Shown here: one piece after another, positions 27,310 to 36,130 of the stretch | Position numbering within the stretch: the first letter of the stretch is position 1 | Layout: each line of letters starts with the position of its first letter | NCBI RefSeq assembly: GCF_000013025.1 | Contig: NC_008358.1 | Span: 1,860,001-1,924,000, forward strand | DNA from: Hyphomonas neptunium ATCC 15444 | Lineage (GTDB): Bacteria > Pseudomonadota > Alphaproteobacteria > Caulobacterales > Hyphomonadaceae | DNA: 64,000 bases | Reading direction: 5' to 3' | Notes under the pieces: model-generated | What the model saw: the letters and a program-made list of their open reading frames with translations, nothing else | The model's database searches: none | What the model was told of the DNA's origin: nothing | Position numbers and translations under genes: made by a program

Positions 27310-27461
27310 GCGCGTTCCTCCTGGCTAGCAGCCTGTGCGGCGGTCGCAGTCTGTCCTGCGCGCCAACACGGCGTTTCTGATGGGTGCGGGCTTGCCGCAT
27401 TTTCCAGCGTCTTGCAAGGAAGCGGAGGCCTGTCTGCTCCCCTCAAATCGCCACATCGCGA

Positions 27462-27480
27462 CCTTTCCTCGAAGGAAAGG
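27462..27480. other. Hairpin downstream of tRNA-Thr
   Basis: CCTTTCC (27462-27468) and GGAAAGG (27474-27480) form a 7-bp stem with a 5-base loop, 23 bases past the 3' end of tRNA-Thr. No T tract follows on the minus strand, so it is at best a weak terminator or a processing element. Confidence 0.3.
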
Positions 27481-27503
27481 AGAGGTCGAAAGATCAGGAG
27501 GAG

Positions 27504-27579
27504 TGGTGCCGGCTGCAGGACTCGAACCCGCGACCCTCTGATTACAAATCAGATGCTCTACCAGCTGAGCTAAGCCGGC
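27504..27579 (-). tRNA. tRNA-Thr (TGT anticodon)
   Basis: A 76-base cloverleaf on the minus strand. The acceptor GCCGGCT pairs with AGCCGGC, the discriminator is A and CCA is encoded (27506 down to 27504). The anticodon stem-loop CTGATTTGTAATCAG gives anticodon TGT. The D arm (GCTCAGCTGGTAGAGC) and T arm (GGTTCGAGTCC) are standard. It stands between mmsA and a divergent membrane-protein gene. Confidence 0.97.
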
Positions 27580-27692
27580 ACTGTGGCCCGCGTTACCGGA
27601 AAGTTTTTCCCGGCGCAAGTCGCCAGGCTGCAGTGCTTGCATGGCCCCCGCTCAGCTGATTGACTGAGTTTCGGCCCCAGGGAAGCATAAGT

Positions 27693-28877
27693 ATGAATGC
27701 ACCGCCCGCTACCTCGCCAAATCGCGCCCTCATGCCGGACCTGCTCAGGGCATTTGCTCTCGTGGGTATCGCGGTGGTGAATGTCATCGGGTTTGCCCAG
27801 CCCCTCTCTTCCGGATTTTTCGGGTCAGGGCTCGAGTCTCCGGCAGATCGCTTGGCCTTCGGCGCCATGGCATCGCTGTTTCTGATGAAATCCTACCCCC
27901 TGTTCGCCATGATGTTCGGTGCCGGTCTCGCCTGGCAACTGGCATCCGCCCAGCGATCAGGCGCCGATGCGGGCGCGCGCTACTTCAGGCGCATGGCCGC
28001 GCTCATATTCATCGGCGTGCTCCACTTCGTATTCTTCTGGTATGGCGACATCCTCATCACCTACGGGCTGCTCGGTTGCCTGTTCTTTGTGATGCGGGGC
28101 GCTTCCGTGAAGACGCTGATTGGCACAGGTGCAGCCCTCATTGCGGCCAACACGGCAATTCTGCTCCTCTTCGCGGCCTTGATAAGCTCGGGCGAAACCC
28201 ATGCCCCAGAGGCAATCGCCGAGGCGCGTGACCCTCAAAACGACGCCGAGCAGATCGAAATGCTCACCAATGGGGCATTTCTCGAGGTTGCCAGCTGGCG
28301 CCTGTCCCAGCTCCCCTTTTTCCTTCCGGCTGCCTTTCTCCAACAGGGCATCGCTGTTTTCGGTTATTTCTGTTTGGGCCTTGCCGCCGTTAAAGCCGGG
28401 GTAATTGACCAGCCGAAAGCCCGGATATGGGTTCTCTCGCGCTGGGTTTTCCTTCCCGCAGGTCTGGTGGGCAGCTTGTGGGGCGCCCGGCTCCTGCTGG
28501 ATGCGGACGCAATGATCTCCGGTCAATTCATGCTTGGGAACGCAGTACTGATGGCGTTCTCGGCCTTTTCTGCGCTCGGCTATGCCGGCCTGATCGCCCT
28601 TTTCTCTACCGGCAAAGCAGGCCCCATACGCCGCTTCTTCGCCCGCGCGGGCTCGGCCTCCCTGTCGGCCTATCTGTTACAGTCGCTCATCCTTTCCCTG
28701 CTTTTTTCCGGCTATGGCGTTGGCCTGTTCGGCCAAACTTCCGCGACCCAGGCAATCCTCACGGCTGTCGGCGTAGGTCTCGCTTCTCTGGCGTTTGCGG
28801 GCACATGGCGCAGCTTTGCCGCCAGAGGCCCGATGGAGGCACTGTTGCGCAGGTTCACATATTGGGGCCGCGCCTAG
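27693..28877 (+). CDS. DUF418-family multi-pass membrane protein
   Basis: 394 residues with about eight to ten hydrophobic segments. The N-terminal PDLLRAFALVGIAVVNVIGF and the central FLMKSYPLFAMMFGAGLAW are the conserved features of YeiB/DUF418 proteins. A later LHFVFFWYGDILITYGLLG segment (about 115-133) is the typical HxxxxxxGDIL motif. Family function is not established; a transport or acyltransfer role has been suggested for related membrane families. The ATG at 27693 has AGGGAAG upstream; an in-frame TTG 33 bases earlier is less likely. It ends 67 bases before metG on the same strand. Confidence 0.85.
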   Translation: MNAPPATSPNRALMPDLLRAFALVGIAVVNVIGFAQPLSSGFFGSGLESPADRLAFGAMASLFLMKSYPLFAMMFGAGLAWQLASAQRSGADAGARYFRRMAALIFIGVLHFVFFWYGDILITYGLLGCLFFVMRGASVKTLIGTGAALIAANTAILLLFAALISSGETHAPEAIAEARDPQNDAEQIEMLTNGAFLEVASWRLSQLPFFLPAAFLQQGIAVFGYFCLGLAAVKAGVIDQPKARIWVLSRWVFLPAGLVGSLWGARLLLDADAMISGQFMLGNAVLMAFSAFSALGYAGLIALFSTGKAGPIRRFFARAGSASLSAYLLQSLILSLLFSGYGVGLFGQTSATQAILTAVGVGLASLAFAGTWRSFAARGPMEALLRRFTYWGRA

Positions 28878-28944
28878 AGCTTTCCTTTAGCGGTGAGGGC
28901 GTTAAAAGGCGCGTTCTCCAACAGAAAGGCTCTGAAAAGGCCCC

Positions 28945-30684
28945 ATGACCCAGCAACGGCGCATCCTCATCACCTCGGCCCTGCCCTACATCAACGGCGT
29001 GAAGCATCTCGGCAATCTCGCCGGCTCAATGCTGCCAGCCGATGTTTACGCCCGTGTGATGCGCCTTCAGGGCCATGACGTAACCTACATCTGCGCCACC
29101 GATGAACACGGCACCCCGGCCGAACTGGCCGCTCAGGCGACGGGCCAAAGCGTACAGGCCTATTGCGACGAACAGTATGAGGTACAGCGCAAAGCTGGCG
29201 AAGGCTTTAACCTGTCTTTCGATTGGTTTGGCCGCACATCCCGCCCGGCCAACCACACGCTGACCCAGCACCTCGCCCAGCAGCTCGAGAAGAACGGCCT
29301 GATCGAAGTGCGCACCTCAAAACAGGTTTACGCTGTCGATGACGGCCGGTTCCTGCCGGACCGTTATGTTGAGGGCACTTGCCCCCATTGTGGCTATGAA
29401 AAAGCCCGCGGCGACCAGTGCGACAATTGCGGGCGGCTGCTTGATCCCGTTGACCTCATCAATCCCTATTCGGCCGTCTCGGGCAGCCGTAACATTGAAA
29501 TCCGCGACACGGACCACCTCTACCTACTGCAAACAGGTATGCAGGACCGTATCCGCGACTGGGTAAACGCCAAGGGCAAGAACTGGCCGTCTCTGGCGGT
29601 CTCCATTGCCAACAAATGGCTGGATGAGGGCCTTATCGCCCGGTCCATCTCCCGCGACCTCAGCTGGGGCGTCAAAGTTACGGACGCTGACGGCAATCCC
29701 CGGCCGGGCTTCGAGAACAAGGTCTTTTATGTCTGGTTCGATGCGCCGATCGGTTACATCTCCGCCACGCAGGAATGGGCTGAAGCGACCGGCAATGACT
29801 GGGAAAAACTCTGGCTGACCGACAAGGGCGCCGATCAGACCGAATACGTCCAGTTCATGGGCAAGGACAACGTCGCCTTCCACACCGTCAGCTTCCCCGT
29901 GACGCTCCTCGGCTCAGGCGAACCCTGGAAAACCGTGGACAAGCTGAAAGCCTTCAACTGGGTTACCTGGTATGGCGGCAAGTTCTCCACCAGCCAGAAG
30001 CGCGGCGTGTTCATGGACCAGGCCTTAAGCCTTCTGCCGTCTGACTATTGGCGCTGGTATCTCATCTCCAATGCGCCGGAAGGCTCTGACGCGGCGTTCA
30101 CCTGGGAAGGTTTCCAGGCAGCCGTGAACTCCGATCTCGCCAATGTTCTCGGCAACTTCATCAACCGGATCACCAAATACTGTGCTTCTAAATTCGAAGG
30201 CAAAATTCCCGAAACCGGCACATCCGGCGACGCGGAAGCCTGGATGGCCAACGAACTCGCAGAGCGCCTGCCCCGCCTCATTGAATTCTATGAAGCCATG
30301 GAGTTCCGCAAGGCTGCTGCCGAAACCCGCGCCATCTGGGCGGCGGGCAACGAATACCTCACTAAGGCCGAGCCTTGGGTGAAGTACAAAAATGATGTTG
30401 ACGGCGCCGCTGTCGGCGTTCGCGCGGGCATCAATCTTGCGGCCATCTTCGGCATCATCGCCCAGCCAATCATTCCGGATGCGGCAAAGAAGATTCTCGA
30501 TGCCCTGGGCATCCCGGAAGAAAATCGCAAGATGCCGGCAGGCTCAAAGCCCGAAGACTTCGCCGCCCTGCTCGATGCAATCCCGCGCGGCCATGCAATC
30601 TCGCCACCAGACGTTCTCTTCCAGAAGATCGAGGATAGCCAGGTTGAAGAATGGACCGCCCAGTTCGGCGGTGGTAAGGAGTAA
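28945..30684 (+). CDS. metG: Methionyl-tRNA synthetase
   Basis: 579 residues. A class I aminoacyl-tRNA synthetase that charges tRNA-Met. The HIGH-type motif is HLGN near residue 21, and the KMSKS-type loop is FSTSQKRG near 348-355, the form seen in many MetRS of this type. A zinc knuckle, CPHCGYEKARGDQCDNC, lies at about 147-163. There is no C-terminal tRNA-binding EMAP domain, as in many alphaproteobacterial MetRS proteins. Translation starts at an ATG preceded by AAAAGG. Confidence 0.97.
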   Translation: MTQQRRILITSALPYINGVKHLGNLAGSMLPADVYARVMRLQGHDVTYICATDEHGTPAELAAQATGQSVQAYCDEQYEVQRKAGEGFNLSFDWFGRTSRPANHTLTQHLAQQLEKNGLIEVRTSKQVYAVDDGRFLPDRYVEGTCPHCGYEKARGDQCDNCGRLLDPVDLINPYSAVSGSRNIEIRDTDHLYLLQTGMQDRIRDWVNAKGKNWPSLAVSIANKWLDEGLIARSISRDLSWGVKVTDADGNPRPGFENKVFYVWFDAPIGYISATQEWAEATGNDWEKLWLTDKGADQTEYVQFMGKDNVAFHTVSFPVTLLGSGEPWKTVDKLKAFNWVTWYGGKFSTSQKRGVFMDQALSLLPSDYWRWYLISNAPEGSDAAFTWEGFQAAVNSDLANVLGNFINRITKYCASKFEGKIPETGTSGDAEAWMANELAERLPRLIEFYEAMEFRKAAAETRAIWAAGNEYLTKAEPWVKYKNDVDGAAVGVRAGINLAAIFGIIAQPIIPDAAKKILDALGIPEENRKMPAGSKPEDFAALLDAIPRGHAISPPDVLFQKIEDSQVEEWTAQFGGGKE

Positions 30685-30688
30685 GCCC

Positions 30689-31171
30689 ATGCCCAAAGCG
30701 CGATCAGGAGGCTGCCAGTGCGGGCGCATCCGGTTTCGCGCCGAAAGCCTGAGGGACAACTCGCATGTCTGTCATTGCCGGATGTGCCAGAAGGCAACGG
30801 GCAATTTCTTTGCCGCGCTCGTAGGCGTGCCGTACACTGATTTCCAGTGGACACGCGGGACACCGGCAGAATTTAATAGCTCCGAAAAGGCCCGGCGCGG
30901 CTTCTGCCGGGATTGCGGCACACCGCTTTACTACCGCCACGAAGACAACCAGCACATCTCGATGAGCATCGGCGCCTTCGACGATCCAGCCTCAATCCCG
31001 CTAAACTTTCAGCTCGGCATGGAAGGGCGCCTTCCTCAGATGGACCAGTTCGAAGTCCTCGACGATTTCGGCAGCACAGAAGACGACATGCCCGAGGAAG
31101 CCGCGCGCATCCGCGCCAGCAACAACCAGCATCCCGATCAGGACACGGAAGACTGGACGCCGAAAGCTTAG
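30689..31171 (+). CDS. GFA-family (glutathione-dependent formaldehyde-activating-like) protein
   Basis: 160 residues with a zinc-binding GFA/CENP-V domain. CQCG (about 9-12) and CHCRMCQKA (about 28-36) supply the first cysteines, and CRDCGTPLYYR (about 73-83) the rest. Family members include glutathione S-(hydroxymethyl) synthase-like proteins, but the substrate here is unknown. An excellent AAGGAG lies 8 bases before the ATG at 30689. It follows metG by 4 bases. Its stop overlaps the stop of the convergent methyltransferase gene. Confidence 0.9.
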   Translation: MPKARSGGCQCGRIRFRAESLRDNSHVCHCRMCQKATGNFFAALVGVPYTDFQWTRGTPAEFNSSEKARRGFCRDCGTPLYYRHEDNQHISMSIGAFDDPASIPLNFQLGMEGRLPQMDQFEVLDDFGSTEDDMPEEAARIRASNNQHPDQDTEDWTPKA

Positions 31172-31824
31172 TCCTTCCGGAAAAAGACGGTAAGATTGTT
31201 CGCGGGCATCTGGATAACAGTCTCCAGCACTAAACCCGCCTTGCCCGCCAGAGGCAGCAGCTCCCTGTCCAGATCCCGCACGCCCCATCGCGCGTCCCGG
31301 CCCTTCAGGCTGTCATCAAACACCGCATTGGAAGGCGCAATAATGCCTTCACGCCCAAACGGCCCGTAAAGCACCAGCTTTCCGCCAGTCCTCAACAGCC
31401 GGCCCGCGCCGGCGATCAGCCCTTCAGCCGCCTCAAACGGGGCAATGTGTACCATATTGGCGCTGAAGATAGCGTCCCATGGGGCCAACGCCTCCGCCAC
31501 GCCCCAATCGCCCTTTGCTGCGTTGACCTCCATCGGCCCAAGCAACTGCGAAGAACCGCTCGCTGCCCTCCAGGCGCGCTGGCTCTCAAGGCTCGGCCCG
31601 TCAATGTCTGAATACGTCCATTCCAGTCCGGGCATCTCGCCGACAAGAAACGCGCCGTGCTCCCCCGTCCCGGAGGCAATTTCAAGCACGCGTGCGGGCA
31701 CGCTCAGATGCGCCCGCAACACATCCCGTATAGCCTCCCGGTTACGCTCGGCCGAGGGTGAATAGCGCCGCCCGTCTCCGCCCTCCCCACGATCTTCCAG
31801 CGCAACTGGCGGCTTATCCGCCAT
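31168..31824 (-). CDS. DUF938 family SAM-dependent methyltransferase-like protein
   Basis: 218 residues. The N-terminal signature GRRYSPSAERNREAI (about 13-27) and the SAM-binding VLEIASGTGEHGAFL (about 40-54) identify the DUF938 family. FSANMVHIAPFEA (about 112-124) is the post-motif II region, and the C-terminal MPANNLTVFFRK is also conserved. The methyl acceptor is unknown. An in-frame GTG/ATG start 21 bases upstream is an alternative; the chosen ATG overlaps the end of the aldo/keto reductase gene by 11 bases, suggesting coupling. It converges on the GFA gene with a 4-base overlap of 3' ends. Confidence 0.85.
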   Translation of the reverse strand: MADKPPVALEDRGEGGDGRRYSPSAERNREAIRDVLRAHLSVPARVLEIASGTGEHGAFLVGEMPGLEWTYSDIDGPSLESQRAWRAASGSSQLLGPMEVNAAKGDWGVAEALAPWDAIFSANMVHIAPFEAAEGLIAGAGRLLRTGGKLVLYGPFGREGIIAPSNAVFDDSLKGRDARWGVRDLDRELLPLAGKAGLVLETVIQMPANNLTVFFRKD

Positions 31825-32827
31825 GCTGGCGCTTCTCGAAGTCAAACATCTCCGTTGTTACACTCGCCTGCCCGGCCGGTGAGTATCGCGGGCCAACGGC
31901 ACGCTCCGGTGAAAAAGCTGCATTCAGACGTGCGACTTGCTCCGCTGTCAGACGAACGCCTGCGGCCGCGTGGTTCTCTTCAAGATGCGCGATATTGCGC
32001 GTCCCCGGAATGGGCAAAACATGATCCCCCATCGCCATCGTCCAGGCGATGGCAAGCTGCGCCACGCGGCAACCGGCCTCAGCAGCCACAACCCGCGCAG
32101 TGTCCAGAAGCGGAAGGTTGCCCGCATAATTTTCGTCCGAAAACCTCGGGAACATGGACCGGCGCATATCCGTCGCATGAAAGCTTGCCGGATCAGCGGG
32201 CGGATCGGCCAGAAACCCCCGCCCAACCGGTGAGAACGCCACCAGCGCAACGCCCAGCTCCCGGCAGGCTTCCAGAACAGCAATCTCCGGATTGCGCACC
32301 CATAGCGAGTATTCCGATTGCAGAGCTGCTACCGGATGCACCGCATGCGCCCGGCGCAGCTGCTCCTCGCCCATTTCGGAAAGGCCGTAATACCGGATCT
32401 TGCCCTCCTTGATGAGGTCGGCCATTGCCCCGGCAGACTCCTCGATGGGAACTTTGTGATCCGGCCGGTGAAGATAGTAGAGATCAATCACATCCGTTTG
32501 CAGACGCTTCAGGCTGGCCTCACACGCCGCCTTGATTGCCTCCGGCCGCCCATCCAGAACGCGCTCGCGGTCCCGAAACCCCAACACACACTTGCTCGCG
32601 AGGAAGTATTCTTTGCGGCGAGCACCCAGAGCCTCGCCAATCAACGCCTCGCTGCGGCCAAGACCGTAGATCGTTGCCGTGTCGAGAAAATCGCAGCCAA
32701 TATCCAGCGCCCGGACAAGCAACGCCTTCGCTTCGCCTTCATCCGCTGGCGGACCATAGGCATGCATGATGTTCATGCAGCCCAAACCAACAGGGTGGAC
32801 CATCCGGTCCCCTATGCGTCGCTTCAT
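31814..32827 (-). CDS. Aldo/keto reductase
   Basis: 337 residues, NADPH-dependent (alpha/beta)8-barrel. The catalytic tetrad regions are visible: Asp and Tyr in CDFLDTATIYGLGRSE (about 46-61), Lys in YFLASKCVLGF (about 74-84) and His in IDLYYLHRPD. NADP-binding residues are near the C-terminus (IPIPGTRNIAHLEEN type sequence, about 281-295). It resembles the AKR13/YajO-type general reductases; substrate unknown. The second ATG (32827) is preferred because AAGGG is 7 bases upstream; the first ATG is 6 bases earlier. It lies 10 bases after the acyl-CoA ligase stop, so the two are probably cotranscribed. Confidence 0.92.
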   Translation of the reverse strand: MKRRIGDRMVHPVGLGCMNIMHAYGPPADEGEAKALLVRALDIGCDFLDTATIYGLGRSEALIGEALGARRKEYFLASKCVLGFRDRERVLDGRPEAIKAACEASLKRLQTDVIDLYYLHRPDHKVPIEESAGAMADLIKEGKIRYYGLSEMGEEQLRRAHAVHPVAALQSEYSLWVRNPEIAVLEACRELGVALVAFSPVGRGFLADPPADPASFHATDMRRSMFPRFSDENYAGNLPLLDTARVVAAEAGCRVAQLAIAWTMAMGDHVLPIPGTRNIAHLEENHAAAGVRLTAEQVARLNAAFSPERAVGPRYSPAGQASVTTEMFDFEKRQHGG

Positions 32828-32837
32828 GCTCATACCC

Positions 32838-34589
32838 TTATGCCCGCGCCTTGAAGCGCTGGCGCAATTCTGCCTTCAGGATCTTGCCGTTTGCATTGCG
32901 TGGAAGCGGCTCGTCCTGAAATTGGATTTCCACCGGCACTTTGAACGCCGCCAGCTGCCCGGCCACATGCGCGCGCAGCTCCGCTTCGCTCGCGGCTTTG
33001 CCTGGCTTCAGCTGAACAACCGCGCCGACCTCCTCACCGAGGATCTTGTGCGCAATGCCGACTACGGCCGCGTCCATCACTGCCGGATGATCGTAAAGCG
33101 CGCTCTCCACTTCGATACAGTAAACGTTTTCGCCGCCCCGGATCAGCATGTCCTTCGCCCGGTCGACCAGGTAGAGGAACCCCTCTTCGTCGATCCGCGC
33201 GAGGTCACCGGTCACGACCCATCCATTGCGGAACGTCTCCGCGGTCGCATCGGGCCGGTTCCAGTATTGCCGGCAGTTTGCCGCGCTCTTGCACCAGAGC
33301 TCGCCCACTTCCCCGGCGGGCATGTCATTCCCGTCGGGATCACAGATCTTGAGTTCCACGGCGGCGGGTGGCGCTCCGGCGCTGGAAGGCCGGTTCACAT
33401 AATCCTCACCGATATTAAGTGTGGCGGTCGCACAGGTTTCCGTCATGCCCCAGCCATTGCCGGGAGCCGCTTCAGGGAAACGTTTCTTGATGGTGGACAC
33501 AAGCTCCGGCGCAGACGGCGCCCCGCCATAGGAAATCGCCTGAATGGAGGAGAGATTATATTTATCTCTGTCCGGATGTTCCAGGATTTGCCAGGCAATC
33601 GCCGGAACGCCGCCCACGGCGGAAATCTTCTCGCCCTCAATGATCGGCAACGCCTCGCCCGCATCCCATTTATACATCGCAACCACCTTGTCGCCGCGAA
33701 GCGCCGAAGGAATGAGGATCGCGAAGGAACCGGTCGCGTGGAAGAAGGGAATGGAAATCAGCGTCGCCCGCATCGCGTCCGGATCGGGCGCCGGAACCGG
33801 CTCACCCTTGCGTAGGAACATCCGCGCCTGACAGGCCGACGAGTTGAACATATTGGTGATAACGGCGCGGTGGGTTGCCAGTGCCCCTTTGGGCTTCCCC
33901 GTTGTACCGGACGTATACATGATCGTCGCGTCGTCATCGGGGCCAATCTCGACACCCGTCGGCCCGGCATCTGGCAGATCCTCCCAATCGTTGGGATGGC
34001 CGACGATGGCATCCAGCGACGACACGCGCGGGTCTGCAATCTCTTCTGTGGTATCGCGCGCAATGAGCACGTTCTTCAGCTCTGGCAACTTGTCGAGATG
34101 ATCCCGGAAGCGCTCATAAATCTGCAGGTCCATGATCGCCAGTTTCACTCCGGCGAAGGAGAGGCCATATTCCAGCTCCTCGGCCGTCCACCAGGAGTTC
34201 ATCGGCGTCGCGATCGCGCCAAGGCTCAGGGCCGCATAAAACCCCAGCGGCCATTGCGGATAATTGCGCATGACAATCGCCACGCGGTCGCCCTTCTTGA
34301 TCCCGTACGTATCGCGCATTTCAGCGGCGAGCTTCCGGACCGCCAGTTGCAGCGCGCTGAAGGTTACGCGCTCATTCTGGTAGACGAGATAGGTCCGGTC
34401 CGGGAACTGCTCGGCCGCAAGATCGAGGATCACCGGGATATTTGGCGGCGCGTTCTTGTAAACCTTCATCGGAACGCCGCGAATGACCGCGTCTTCAAGT
34501 TCCAGGGGCGATCCCGGTCCCGCCAGAGCCGCATTTGCCTGTGCGACCGACATTGCGGGCCAGTTTGGGGGAAGAAGGTCTGTCGACAT
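32838..34589 (-). CDS. AMP-forming acyl-CoA synthetase (class I adenylate-forming)
   Basis: 583 residues, adenylates a carboxylic acid and transfers it to CoA. The AMP-binding P-loop is TIMYTSGTTGKPKGAL at about 205-220. The NGWGMTETCA motif lies near 370, and the hinge region GWVVTGDLARIDEEGFLYLVDRAKD near 443. The catalytic Lys is in PRNANGKILKAELRQ close to the C-terminus. The chain-length specificity cannot be read from the sequence; medium or long-chain fatty acids are likely. The ATG at 34589 has GAGGAAA upstream; an in-frame start 42 bases earlier is less likely. Confidence 0.92.
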   Translation of the reverse strand: MSTDLLPPNWPAMSVAQANAALAGPGSPLELEDAVIRGVPMKVYKNAPPNIPVILDLAAEQFPDRTYLVYQNERVTFSALQLAVRKLAAEMRDTYGIKKGDRVAIVMRNYPQWPLGFYAALSLGAIATPMNSWWTAEELEYGLSFAGVKLAIMDLQIYERFRDHLDKLPELKNVLIARDTTEEIADPRVSSLDAIVGHPNDWEDLPDAGPTGVEIGPDDDATIMYTSGTTGKPKGALATHRAVITNMFNSSACQARMFLRKGEPVPAPDPDAMRATLISIPFFHATGSFAILIPSALRGDKVVAMYKWDAGEALPIIEGEKISAVGGVPAIAWQILEHPDRDKYNLSSIQAISYGGAPSAPELVSTIKKRFPEAAPGNGWGMTETCATATLNIGEDYVNRPSSAGAPPAAVELKICDPDGNDMPAGEVGELWCKSAANCRQYWNRPDATAETFRNGWVVTGDLARIDEEGFLYLVDRAKDMLIRGGENVYCIEVESALYDHPAVMDAAVVGIAHKILGEEVGAVVQLKPGKAASEAELRAHVAGQLAAFKVPVEIQFQDEPLPRNANGKILKAELRQRFKARA

Positions 34590-34767
34590 GGGTTTCCTCG
34601 GCTTGTTTGGTTTCTGGTTCCAGACAACCACGCGCCGCCCGGTTATAGAAGGGGCTCACATGCGACACGGCGTCATTTTTGTGCGCCGGAGGCCCCTATT
34701 CGGGCGCAGGCCGCAATATTCTGCCCCTTCAATCTTCTCATCGCGCCTCGGTCGATATGGTTCCCGG

Positions 34768-35349
34768 TCAGCGAATTGCGATCATCTCGTCTAGATCGGT
34801 ATCGGGGTTGAACGACCGCGGCCGAGACTTCCATGCCCACCCGAACAGGAGAGGCAATGAGATAAGAATAAATACACCCTTGAGGATTGACGTCGCAGCG
34901 AGGTTTCCAGCGTTGATGGGTAGGGAAAACAGAACGCTGGCCAGCACAGCCAGCATCCCGAATGAGACCAGTAACAGTGGCCAATAGAATTCCACGCGTT
35001 CCCCGGCCCGGAACTCCGCCAAGGGATTGGCGCGCCGCACGCCCAGCGTTACCATCCAGATCAAAGGATAAAAACTCTCCGAGCGATCCTCAAAATCGGC
35101 AAACCCCGCATAATGCATGTTCGACAATGTAACGCGGGACCGGCTACCCAAAAGCTCCATCAACAACCTTCCCGGTTGTGAACGGCTGGGCGCCCAGGCG
35201 ATCCGTACCCGGCGCACACGGTCAAAGGGAATTGTCTGTTGCAATATCCCATCGGCGCCAAACTTTTCCAGCCGGTCAGGATAAGCACGCCAGAGAACCT
35301 CCCCTTTTTCCAGGGCAGATATTCTCTGGCGGTAATCTTTGTAATCCAT
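34768..35349 (-). CDS. Hypothetical protein with soluble N-terminus and two C-terminal membrane segments
   Basis: 193 residues, not recognised. The first 120 residues are polar and beta-rich, with a pattern (GVLWRAYPDRLEKFG, then IPFDRVRRVRIAW, then SRSRVTLSNMHY) that hints at a PH-like fold. Two hydrophobic helices follow at about 124-144 (YWPLLLVSFGMLAVLASVLF) and 155-172. A good GGGGGAC ribosome-binding site precedes the ATG. It is isolated between the acyl-CoA ligase (179 bases away) and the lipoprotein gene, on the same strand as both. No function can be assigned. Confidence 0.75.
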   Translation of the reverse strand: MDYKDYRQRISALEKGEVLWRAYPDRLEKFGADGILQQTIPFDRVRRVRIAWAPSRSQPGRLLMELLGSRSRVTLSNMHYAGFADFEDRSESFYPLIWMVTLGVRRANPLAEFRAGERVEFYWPLLLVSFGMLAVLASVLFSLPINAGNLAATSILKGVFILISLPLLFGWAWKSRPRSFNPDTDLDEMIAIR

Positions 35350-35383
35350 GCTGTCCCCCGAGAGCTGGGAGACAGTTTATGTC

Positions 35384-36025
35384 TTACTTTCCAAAATCGC
35401 AAAAGCGCAGTCTGCGCGTCGTGCCATCCCGGTCCTCTACAGTGTAGCTCTGCCCGGTCAGCCCGGTTTCATCGCAAAGATAGCCGATCTGATACATGGC
35501 AAGCTTCACGTCATTGTCCGGCTCGATCGAGTATTGGGTCATCAGGTCGATGGCGTCTTCGTGGCGGCCCAGGTTCATCAGCGCATAGAAGCGCTCCGTA
35601 TTGGTCGAATCGGGAGATTCCAGAACGATATTCAGAGCGCCGACCTGCGCGCGCGCCTCTGGCAGTTTAGCTTCGGCCCGGCGCGCCCATTCCGTACCCG
35701 GATAGGTCGCGATCACTTCGTCAAAATACCCGACAGCCCCTGGAAGATTGTATCCGGTCGGGCTCATGCTCAGCACGCCCATTTCATAGAGCACATGGGC
35801 CTTCTCTTCCGGCGCAAGCTCGGGATCGCCTGCCAGCTGCATCAGGCGCTGAATGGCGGTCGGCACATTGCCGGCATCCTGGAGTTCTTCTGCCGTGCTC
35901 ATGCCCAGCTCATACTGGGAAGGAACCACAACCGGCGCGTCCGGCCGGGCAAGTGGGTCTGGCTGAGAGGCGCAGGCGGCGAGCACCAGCGCGGACGCCA
36001 TGGCGGCGAGGCTGAGACGGATCAT
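35384..36025 (-). CDS. Predicted lipoprotein with TPR-like repeats
   Basis: 213 residues. A signal peptide ends in the lipobox LVLAAC at about residues 12-17, giving a lipidated Cys. The rest is helical with TPR-like pairs (for example AEELQDAGNVPTAIQRLMQL and GAVGYFDEVIATYPGTEWA), reminiscent of BamD/YbgF-type periplasmic proteins. The C-terminal end has two further cysteines. The ATG at 36025 is preceded by AGAAGGAAG, which decides against an upstream in-frame start that would hide the signal peptide. Function unknown; probably anchored in the outer membrane. Confidence 0.8.
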   Translation of the reverse strand: MIRLSLAAMASALVLAACASQPDPLARPDAPVVVPSQYELGMSTAEELQDAGNVPTAIQRLMQLAGDPELAPEEKAHVLYEMGVLSMSPTGYNLPGAVGYFDEVIATYPGTEWARRAEAKLPEARAQVGALNIVLESPDSTNTERFYALMNLGRHEDAIDLMTQYSIEPDNDVKLAMYQIGYLCDETGLTGQSYTVEDRDGTTRRLRFCDFGK

Positions 36026-36130
36026 ATCAAACTTCCTTCTTGCAGGCGGAAACGGATTTCTAACGCCTCTGCATACCCTGCCTGATTGATCGCGCACAGG
36101 GCCGAAGTGTGATGTTAGTGTGGCGATGCC

